Origin: Igneacidithiobacillus copahuensis | Lineage (GTDB): Bacteria > Pseudomonadota > Gammaproteobacteria > Acidithiobacillales > Acidithiobacillaceae | NCBI RefSeq assembly: GCF_018854015.1 | Contig: NZ_JAAXYO010000039.1 | Span: 1-64,000, forward strand | Length of the DNA stretch: 64,000 bases | Reading direction: 5' to 3' | Shown here: piece after piece, positions 25,959 to 32,698 of the stretch | How positions within the stretch are numbered: position 1 is the stretch's first letter | Layout of the letters: each line of letters begins with the position of its first letter | The notes under the pieces: generated by a model | The model's input: only the letters and a program-made list of their open reading frames with translations | What the model was told of the DNA's origin: nothing | The model's database searches: none | Position numbers and translations under genes: made by a program

Positions 25959-27902
25959 ATGACGACGATCATGACCCAATCTATCGATTCCCATCTCAAC
26001 GAAGAGCGTCTTTTCCCCGTGCCCGAGACATTCGCCGCCCGTGCGCATCTCGATCAAAGCGAATACCAGCGTCTGCAGGCAGAAGCCGAGCGCGATCCTG
26101 AAGCATTTTGGGGCACCCTCGCGCGCGAACACCTGCTCTGGGAGCAGCCATTCTCGCGGGTTCTGGATCAGGGCGAGGCGCCCTTCTACCGCTGGTTTAC
26201 CGACGGCAGCCTCAATGTCGCAAAAAATTGCATCGACCGTCACCTGCAGGGGGCGCAAAAGCACAAGGCCGCGCTGATTTGGGAGGGAGAGGATGGCAGC
26301 GTCAAGACCCTGACCTACGCGCAACTGCACCGCGAGGTGAGCCTCTTTGCCAATACCCTACGCGGCGAGAAGGTCGAGTCTGGTGACCGGGTCGTTATCT
26401 ACATGCCCATGGTCATCGAAGCGGTGGTGGCGATGCTTGCCTGTGCGCGCATTGGCGCTGTGCACTCCGTGGTTTTCGGTGGATTTTCCGCCGAGGCGCT
26501 CAAGGATCGACTGGAAGATACTGGCGCCAGGATTCTGCTCACCGCCGATGGCGCCTATCGTGGCGGAAAGATCGTGCCACTCAAACGCCATGCCGATCAG
26601 GCCTTATTGCGCGAGCACGAACATCAGGTGGAACGGGTCATTGTCTTGCAACGCACCGGCACCGACATTGACATGCTGGATGGTCGCGATCTGTGGTGGC
26701 ACGAGGCAATCGCCGGGCAGTCGGCCCACTGTCCTGCTCCCGCCCTTCCCGCCGAGCACCCCCTCTTCATCCTCTATACCTCGGGCAGCACCGGCAAACC
26801 CAAAGGGATTCTGCACAGTAGCGCTGGTTACCTGCTCTGGGCCAAGCTCACCAGCCGTTGGTCTTTCGACCTGAAAGAGGACGACGTGTACTGGTGTACC
26901 GCCGATGTCGGCTGGATCACCGGGCACAGCTATGTGGTCTATGGCCCCTTGGCCAATGGTGCCACTGTCTTTTTATATGAAGGCGCCCCCATGTACCCCC
27001 AACCCGACCGCTTCTGGTCGATGGTGGAGCGCCACGGCATTAGTGTCCTCTACACTGCGCCAACGGCCGTGCGCGCCTTCATGAAGATGGGCGACAGCTG
27101 GGTCAAGAAACACGATCTCAGCAGCCTGCGACTGCTGGGGAGCGTGGGCGAACCGATGAACCCCGAAGCGTGGATCTGGTATCGCGACGTCATTGGCGGC
27201 GGAAAATGCCCCATCGTTGATACCTGGTGGCAGACGGAAACTGGCGGGCACATGATCGCTCCCCTGCCCGGGGTCAGCGCCAACAAACCCGGCTCCTGCG
27301 CCCTGCCCTTGCCCGGAATATCCGCCAAGGTGGTGAATGAGCAGGGCGAGGAAATCGACGCCGCCGACCAGGGTGGTTATCTGGTCATCGATCGTCCCTG
27401 GCCGGGCATGTTGCGCGGCGTCTGGGGCAATCCCGAACGCTACGTGCAGACCTACTGGGGAAAGTTCGGCAACCGCTATTATATAGCCGGCGACAGCGCC
27501 CGACGCGACAAAGACGGGTACTTTTGGGTGATGGGCCGCATCGATGACGTTCTCAATGTATCCGGCCATCGCCTGGGTACCGCGGAGATCGAATCCGCTC
27601 TCGTTGCCCATCCCGCCGTCGCCGAGGCCGCCGTCGTCGGCATTCCGCATGAGATCAAGGGAGAAGCGGTATCTGCCTTCGTGATTCTCAAGGCCGCCCA
27701 TCAGGGAGACGATCATGATCAGCTGAGCGCAGCGTTACGCGCGCAGGTGACGGATCTGATTGGCGCCATTGCTCGTCCCGATGATATCCACTTCGTCGAT
27801 AGTCTGCCCAAGACCCGCTCTGGCAAGATCATGCGTCGCCTGTTACGCGCGCAAGCCCGTGGCGAAGAAATTACCCAGGATATCAGTACATTAGAAGATT
27901 AA
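25959..27902 (+). CDS. acs: Acetyl-coenzyme A synthetase
   Basis: 647 residues from ATG 25959 (ATG 25971 is equally possible). ACS N-terminal domain, adenylate-forming signature YTSGSTGKPKG, TADVGWITGHSY, TWWQTETGG, and the C-terminal lysine acetylation/adenylation motif PKTRSGKIMRRLLR. The enzyme activates acetate to acetyl-CoA via acetyl-AMP. In an acidophile it could detoxify acetate, which is membrane-permeant at low pH. It is monocistronic, with a hairpin about 80 bases after the stop. Confidence 0.95.
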   Translation: MTTIMTQSIDSHLNEERLFPVPETFAARAHLDQSEYQRLQAEAERDPEAFWGTLAREHLLWEQPFSRVLDQGEAPFYRWFTDGSLNVAKNCIDRHLQGAQKHKAALIWEGEDGSVKTLTYAQLHREVSLFANTLRGEKVESGDRVVIYMPMVIEAVVAMLACARIGAVHSVVFGGFSAEALKDRLEDTGARILLTADGAYRGGKIVPLKRHADQALLREHEHQVERVIVLQRTGTDIDMLDGRDLWWHEAIAGQSAHCPAPALPAEHPLFILYTSGSTGKPKGILHSSAGYLLWAKLTSRWSFDLKEDDVYWCTADVGWITGHSYVVYGPLANGATVFLYEGAPMYPQPDRFWSMVERHGISVLYTAPTAVRAFMKMGDSWVKKHDLSSLRLLGSVGEPMNPEAWIWYRDVIGGGKCPIVDTWWQTETGGHMIAPLPGVSANKPGSCALPLPGISAKVVNEQGEEIDAADQGGYLVIDRPWPGMLRGVWGNPERYVQTYWGKFGNRYYIAGDSARRDKDGYFWVMGRIDDVLNVSGHRLGTAEIESALVAHPAVAEAAVVGIPHEIKGEAVSAFVILKAAHQGDDHDQLSAALRAQVTDLIGAIARPDDIHFVDSLPKTRSGKIMRRLLRAQARGEEITQDISTLED

Positions 27903-27980
27903 GGGAAAGATATCAGACTGACAGTTGACAGAACTTGCTGAAAATATCCGCAAGGATCAGCATATTGCAATCTCAAGGCG

Positions 27981-28019
27981 AGCGTTTCCCGGGAGATCCA
28001 CTCCTGAAAGGGAAACGCT
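27981..28019. other. Long inverted repeat downstream of acs
   Basis: AGCGTTTCCC (27981-27990) and GGGAAACGCT (28010-28019) are perfect 10-base inverted copies with a 19-base loop that itself contains GGAG/CTCC. No T run follows on either strand, so it is not a classical terminator. It could be a Rho-linked 3' end, an mRNA-stabilising hairpin or a small structured RNA. The rest of 27903-28097 holds no gene. Confidence 0.45.
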
Positions 28020-28097
28020 ACTGATTTCCGGCAAAGCGCAACGGCTTCGCCTGGGGTCTGCCACAAGCATGGCAGGGTTGGCTTTTGGCAGAAACGT

Positions 28098-28499
28098 TTA
28101 GTTCATTTCATGCAAAGCAGACTCGGTACGCTTGGCGAAGGCTGGATCGGTCTCGGCCTTTTTCAATAACGCCTCATATTTCATTGGCGTCAGATGATGC
28201 TGCGCGAGGATCGCGGTAATTTTCTTGTTATACCCTTCCAGCTTTTGATGTTTTTCTTTTTCACTCATGCTTTTATCGGAAATCACGGTATGCGCCTGCA
28301 TATCGATGGGTTGAATTTCCTTCACTGCCGCGGCAAAGTGATGCAGCTCCTGCTGGTCCACATGCTGCTTCGCAGGGGCTGGAGACATCGGCTGGGCCGG
28401 TGTGGTCTGCGCTGGCATCGCGGTGCTGGCCAAGGCCAAAGTGCTGCCAAAAATCAAGGTCGCAGAAGACGCAATACCAACAATAATTCCCTTTCTCAT
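28098..28499 (-). CDS. Secreted DUF4168-domain protein
   Basis: 133 residues from ATG 28499, with ribosome site AAAGGAGAG. A signal peptide (about 1-24, ending LALAS-TAM) is followed by a proline-rich linker and a helical DUF4168 region (about 48-125: ELHHFAAAVKEIQ...MKYEALLKKAETDPAFAKR). Function of the domain is unknown; members are periplasmic or exported. It is divergent from the Bcr/CflA transporter, with an FNR-like palindrome between them. Confidence 0.8.
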   Translation of the reverse strand: MRKGIIVGIASSATLIFGSTLALASTAMPAQTTPAQPMSPAPAKQHVDQQELHHFAAAVKEIQPIDMQAHTVISDKSMSEKEKHQKLEGYNKKITAILAQHHLTPMKYEALLKKAETDPAFAKRTESALHEMN

Positions 28500-28564
28500 G
28501 AACTCTCCTTTTTTGATTACGCTGCAAATCATGAAACCAGACCGTAACAAGAATAATCCGCCAT

Positions 28565-28598
28565 TGTCAAAACTGAATTGTTAATTGATATATATCAG
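28565..28598 (-). promoter_or_regulatory. FNR/CRP-type box and -35 element upstream of the DUF4168 gene
   Basis: TTGATATATATCAG at 28585-28598 matches the FNR consensus TTGAT-N4-ATCAA at 9 of 10 defined positions. It lies 86 bases from the DUF4168 start and 116 from the MFS start. On the minus strand a TTGACA hexamer occurs at 28565-28570, so the box would sit upstream of the polymerase, as at class I activated promoters. The surrounding 28500-28713 is AT-rich relative to its neighbours. Confidence 0.45.
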
Positions 28599-28713
28599 GA
28601 TAATATTGCAATAATTTTCACCTCACTAAATTTACTCACAACATGCCCTTGATAGCGCTGGCGACTTCTATAACGCTGCGTTATCATCGCCGGTTTCTGG
28701 CGGAATCGAAGCG

Positions 28714-29907
28714 GTGACAGAAAACTTTCATCCACGGCGCAGTGTATTTCTTCTCGGCAGCCTCAGCGCCTTCGGCGCCCTGTCCATCGACATGTACCTG
28801 CCCAGTTTGCCAACCCTGCAACAGCACTTTCAAGTCAACCAATTCGCTATCCAGCTTACCCTTGCCGCTTTTTTTCTCGGATTTTCCGGGGGCCAGGCGA
28901 TCCTCGGCCCCATCAGCGATCGTTTCGGTCGCCGCGCTCCCCTGCTGCTCGCCCTGGCGCTCTACGTACTCGCATCCCTCGCCTGCGCAATGGCCCCCAG
29001 CGCCGTCTGGCTATCCTTCTTCCGTCTGCTGCAGGGCATCGGCGCATGCTCGGGGCCAGTCATTGGCCGCGCATTGGTGCGCGACCTCTTTCCGCCGCAG
29101 GACGCTAGCCACGTCTTTGCACGGATGATCCTGGTCATGGGCGTCGCTCCGATTTTTGCTCCCCTCCTGGGTGGCTATCTGCTCCTCTGGTCTGGCTGGC
29201 AAGCAATCTTCGTCCTGCTGGCGGTCCTCGGGCTCCTCAGCTTGCTGAGCAGTGCCTTGCTCTTGCCTTCCGGCCATCGCGGAGATCCCGCGCACTCGCT
29301 GCATCTGTATGCCATTGTCTCGCGCTTCTGGATCCTGCTTCGTGACCCGCAGTTTCGTCCCTACGCCATTATTCTCGCGGCCAGCTTTTCCGGCATGTTT
29401 GCCTACATTGCCGGATCTCCCTTCGTGTTCATCGACTTACACAAAGTGCCAGCGCACGATTTTGGCTGGATCTTTGGCCTCAATGCCCTGGGTCTGATCC
29501 TTCTCTCCCAGTTCAATCGTTTTCTGCACCGACGTTACTCTCCGCACGTCCTGTTGCGGACAGCCTTATTCATTCAGTTTTGCGCCGCAGCGTTCCTGCT
29601 TTTTGCAAGTCTCGTACCGCAAACGGGCCTTGCGGGTCTCATCGTGCCGCTCTTCTTCTATGTCGCCTCCATCGGCTTGGTTTCCCCCAACAGCAGCGCC
29701 CTGGCCATGCAAGAACAAGGGAAGCAGGCGGGCACCGCCTCCGCCCTGCTCGGCAGTCTGCAATTTGCCAGCGCTGCCGTCGCCGCCATGGGCGTGGGTC
29801 TCATCGACATCCCCAGTGCCGTACCCATGGCCCTGGTAATACTCTTCTGCGCGACAATTGCAGCATTCACCGGACTCACCCTGCGCAGTGCACCACGGGT
29901 CGCCTGA
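28714..29907 (+). CDS. Bcr/CflA-family MFS multidrug efflux transporter
   Basis: 397 residues from a GTG start, 12 predicted helices. Family motifs: SIDMYLPSLPTL in TM1, GPISDRFGRRAPLL (motif A), and FRLLQGIGACSGPVIGRALVRDLF (motif C region typical of Bcr/CflA). Drug/proton antiport is the family role. It ends just before a bidirectional terminator shared with the ferritin-like gene and is likely monocistronic. Confidence 0.9.
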   Translation: MTENFHPRRSVFLLGSLSAFGALSIDMYLPSLPTLQQHFQVNQFAIQLTLAAFFLGFSGGQAILGPISDRFGRRAPLLLALALYVLASLACAMAPSAVWLSFFRLLQGIGACSGPVIGRALVRDLFPPQDASHVFARMILVMGVAPIFAPLLGGYLLLWSGWQAIFVLLAVLGLLSLLSSALLLPSGHRGDPAHSLHLYAIVSRFWILLRDPQFRPYAIILAASFSGMFAYIAGSPFVFIDLHKVPAHDFGWIFGLNALGLILLSQFNRFLHRRYSPHVLLRTALFIQFCAAAFLLFASLVPQTGLAGLIVPLFFYVASIGLVSPNSSALAMQEQGKQAGTASALLGSLQFASAAVAAMGVGLIDIPSAVPMALVILFCATIAAFTGLTLRSAPRVA

Positions 29908-29930
29908 TCGAGACAATTCGCTGCAGGCAC

Positions 29931-29957
29931 AAAAAAAGGCGCCGCAGCGCCTTTTTT
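29931..29957. terminator. Bidirectional Rho-independent terminator
   Basis: Seven A (29931-29937), then GGCGC-CGCA-GCGCC, then six T (29952-29957). The stem with A and T tracts on both sides can end transcription of the Bcr/CflA gene (plus) and of the ferritin-like gene (minus). Confidence 0.85.
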
Positions 29958-29970
29958 CCACTACGCTGTA

Positions 29971-30591
29971 TCAGTCGTCCGGCATGGCCGAGATGAAGGC
30001 AGCGGGCACGGGATTCATCCCCAAAGCATTGCGCAACGTGGCAAAATGCATCGCCTCGTCGCCTTCGATATTGGCTGCGGCGTGCGCGAGCTCCGGATTA
30101 CTGAACTGTTTCACTGCCCCTAAATACGCCTTGGCGGCGCCGATTTCCAAGCCTGCGGCAAAATGCAGCACGTCGGCCTGATCCTTCAACTTATCAACAG
30201 GGAAACCCCAGGCCTTGGCCAAGTCACCCATGGAAGCGGTGAGTGGCAGCTTGGCCGCAACCGGCTTACCACCCATCTTCTTGATCGTCTCGGCGAGTAC
30301 GGCCGCGTGCGCTTCATGATCCTTCTGAAATTGCAGGGCCAGTTTGAGCGGACCCGGCTGCAGGAGCTTACTGTCAGCTCCTACCTGGTAGGCCGCAATC
30401 GCCTGATGTTCGGCATTCAGGGCAAAGTTCAGGATACCCAGATCGTGGCTCTCGCTGTTCGCAGACATCCCTGCGGCCCGCGCCGTGGCCGGCAAAACCA
30501 GATTTCCGGCGGCGGCCAGACCCAAGCCAAAAAGGGCACTTTTTTTCAGAAAATCCCGACGATTTGCGCCAACTTGCTCATTTTCCTGCAT
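29971..30591 (-). CDS. Tat-exported ferritin-like (DUF4439/Ferritin_2-type) protein
   Basis: 206 residues. A twin-arginine signal (NRRDFLKKSALFGLGLA, about 10-26) directs folded export. The mature part is a four-helix bundle with carboxylate-bridged diiron-type ligands: NAEHQAIAAYQ, KDHEAHAAVL, LEIGAAKAYLGA and EGDEAMHFATLRNA. A folded, cofactor-loaded periplasmic protein explains Tat use. An iron or peroxide role is inferred from the fold. It is downstream of and co-directional with the ECF sigma/anti-sigma pair, 52 bases after the anti-sigma stop, and may be in that regulon. Confidence 0.85.
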   Translation of the reverse strand: MQENEQVGANRRDFLKKSALFGLGLAAAGNLVLPATARAAGMSANSESHDLGILNFALNAEHQAIAAYQVGADSKLLQPGPLKLALQFQKDHEAHAAVLAETIKKMGGKPVAAKLPLTASMGDLAKAWGFPVDKLKDQADVLHFAAGLEIGAAKAYLGAVKQFSNPELAHAAANIEGDEAMHFATLRNALGMNPVPAAFISAMPDD

Positions 30592-30643
30592 GATATTCTC
30601 CTGCCTGTGACGAGAAAAGAGTGATGAACTGTGTCATCACAAT

Positions 30644-31372
30644 CTAGTACGCACGGCGTGGACCTGTGGATGCATCCTGACTGCTGATCAACGTCGCCTT
30701 GAGCAGTATGGGCCCGGTGGGTTGCCCGGTCGGAGAACCTCCAGCAGGCTCCATGGTCACCGCCAACAGGCGGGCGTGAGAAAGGTTCATGTGGTCCGGC
30801 ACCGGCAGTACCGGCGTCTGCCCTTCCTGCATCGGCAACAGTCCCATCGAAACAGGCTTCTTACCGGGCACAATGGCCCATAGCTGCATGGATTTATTCG
30901 GGGGAATTTGGGTGTTTCGCAGGGTGACCAGGCGCATATGATGAGCGCTGGCATGAAATACCCAGGTTGCCTGCCCTTGGCTATTATTGACGACTGCCAG
31001 CATGGGCATGCGCGGCACGCTGGGCCATAACCAACTGACCACCAGCACGACTGCCAGCGCCGCGCTCAGGCCCTGCCACAGGGCAAGGCGGCGCCACCAT
31101 GGCAGATGCGACGATCGGGATCGGGGTTGGGCGAGGGTCGCTCTGGGCAACTGCGCACGAATGCCATGCCATACGCGCTCTGGCACCGGCTGCGGACGCG
31201 CAGGAAGCATGGCAGGCAACAGTAAATCCTCCCAGCGCTCCACCATCTGCGCAAGGACGACATCCTGCTGCACGAGCCGCGCGAAGCGGAGGCGTGCCCT
31301 TCCTCGCAGGCTGCCGATCACATACAGCGCTGCCAGTTGCTCGGAAAGTTGCGGATGCTTACGCAGATTCAT
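30644..31372 (-). CDS. Anti-sigma factor with RskA-type C-terminal domain
   Basis: 242 residues. A cytoplasmic N-terminal region (about 1-95) has no CxxC zinc motif. One transmembrane helix lies at about 97-117 (LSAALAVVLVVSWLW). The periplasmic RskA domain (about 120-235) has the hallmark IPPNKSMQLWAIVPGKKPVSMGLL. It should hold the ECF sigma factor inactive at the membrane until a signal triggers proteolysis. It overlaps the sigma gene by 14 bases. Confidence 0.88.
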   Translation of the reverse strand: MNLRKHPQLSEQLAALYVIGSLRGRARLRFARLVQQDVVLAQMVERWEDLLLPAMLPARPQPVPERVWHGIRAQLPRATLAQPRSRSSHLPWWRRLALWQGLSAALAVVLVVSWLWPSVPRMPMLAVVNNSQGQATWVFHASAHHMRLVTLRNTQIPPNKSMQLWAIVPGKKPVSMGLLPMQEGQTPVLPVPDHMNLSHARLLAVTMEPAGGSPTGQPTGPILLKATLISSQDASTGPRRAY

Positions 31373-31910
31373 GCTGCAAACAGTCCCTCAAAAACAATAA
31401 TCCCCTACGAATCCAGCTTTTCACCGTCCCCAGAGCCGCCCCAAAGTGTGTGGCTACCTCTTCGTAGGTCGCGGCACGATAAAAGGCCTGCACGATGGCC
31501 TGGCGCTGCTCTGTTGTCATCTTCTGCAAACAATCCTCGATACGCTTGCGCTCGGCAGGATACAATGCGGCCTCATTATGCACGGCCCCCCATTCTTCGC
31601 GCTCCCAGTCGGGCTCTTCCCAACCAGGCTCGTCCTTGGGCATACGGCGCAACAGATCAATCGCCTGGTAACGCACGATCGCCGCCGCCCAGGCCATGGG
31701 AGAGCGACCTGCGCGATACTCGGATGCCTTCAGCCAGATCTTGAGAAAGGCATCCTGCAAACAATCGGCCGCACGGCCATCCTCTCTCAGAATACGCAAA
31801 GCCACGGGGTAGAGATGCGCAGACGTCTCCCGGTAAAAACGCTGGAACGCCTGCTGATCGCCACACGCAACCGCAAGTAGCAGCCGCTCCAGTTCGGCGG
31901 TGTCAATCAT
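31359..31910 (-). CDS. ECF-type RNA polymerase sigma factor (SigK/RpoE-like)
   Basis: 183 residues. Region 2 (about 20-85) includes AFQRFYRETSAHLYPVALRIL and DCLQDAFLKIWLKASEY (region 2.3/2.4), with DLLRRM at its end. Region 4 (about 125-178) reads KMTTEQRQAIVQAFYRAATYEEVATHFG followed by GTVKSWIRRGLLFLRDCL. The intervening linker is acidic. Paired with the RskA-like anti-sigma gene, it probably controls an envelope stress set that may include the ferritin-like gene and the divergent His-rich secreted protein. Confidence 0.92.
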   Translation of the reverse strand: MIDTAELERLLLAVACGDQQAFQRFYRETSAHLYPVALRILREDGRAADCLQDAFLKIWLKASEYRAGRSPMAWAAAIVRYQAIDLLRRMPKDEPGWEEPDWEREEWGAVHNEAALYPAERKRIEDCLQKMTTEQRQAIVQAFYRAATYEEVATHFGAALGTVKSWIRRGLLFLRDCLQHESA

Positions 31911-32060
31911 GAGGCATTACGGGACAATTCATGATTCCTCACACTTTTGCATTCGCACCTCTCTACCGCAAAGCCGTATGCTCATTGGTACAGTCTGGCC
32001 CGAGGATAGCGCAGAGTACCTGCACTTGACCACGAGCGGAACACAACTGGAGAAATCATC

Positions 32061-32684
32061 ATGAAAAAGCAGAAGAGATTTTCCCTAAGAAATGGCCTGT
32101 TAGGCATTGCAGTTCTGGGCCTGAGTAGCGCAGCAATGGCCAGCCCCATTGATCTGCAACTGAACATCGGCACACCGGCGTACTACCCGCCTGCGGTCGT
32201 CGCTAGTCCACCGCTGATGGTTTGGCTGCCCAGTTTGGGAGTGTACGCGGCCTATGGCAGTTCTCAGCCCATTTTCTATGGCGGCTCCAGCTACTACTAT
32301 TATTACGGCAATCGTTGGTGGTCAGGTCCTGGGTATCGCGGCCCGTGGCGCCCGATTGCGGCACCGCCCCCGGGATTACAGCGCTGGCATCCCGGAGACT
32401 GGCAACGCGTACAGAATGAAGCCCACTATCGCGCGCGCGACCCACATTGGCGGCATTTTCGGCCGCAAGCCCGGCCGCAGCCGCCCGTCCCCCAGCAATA
32501 CCGGCCACACGGATCGGATCACGGTCCCTATCACCCGCAGCATCCACAAGGGCCGCAGCGTGAATACGGTCCGCATGGAGAGCAGCGGGGAGGACATGGT
32601 CCCGATCATGGCAACCCCGGCCGCGGAGATCATGGGCCAGGAGACCGTGGTTGGCAGGGCGACCATGGCCCTGGCCGCCCCTGA
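32061..32684 (+). CDS. Secreted Tyr/Pro/His/Gly-rich protein of unknown function
   Basis: 207 residues. A signal peptide (about 1-27, ending AMASPID) leads into an aromatic section with a YYYYYGNRWWSGPGYRGPW segment (about 79-97). A C-terminal low-complexity tail of about 85 residues is rich in His, Pro, Gly and Asp (GPDHGNPGRGDHGPG-like repeats). His-rich disordered tails often bind metals. The gene is divergent from the ECF sigma gene (150 bases apart), suggesting control by it. It ends 14 bases from the convergent alaS end. No defined family was recognised beyond proline-rich periplasmic proteins. Confidence 0.7.
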   Translation: MKKQKRFSLRNGLLGIAVLGLSSAAMASPIDLQLNIGTPAYYPPAVVASPPLMVWLPSLGVYAAYGSSQPIFYGGSSYYYYYGNRWWSGPGYRGPWRPIAAPPPGLQRWHPGDWQRVQNEAHYRARDPHWRHFRPQARPQPPVPQQYRPHGSDHGPYHPQHPQGPQREYGPHGEQRGGHGPDHGNPGRGDHGPGDRGWQGDHGPGRP

Positions 32685-32698
32685 TTCTGGTCGCTCCC

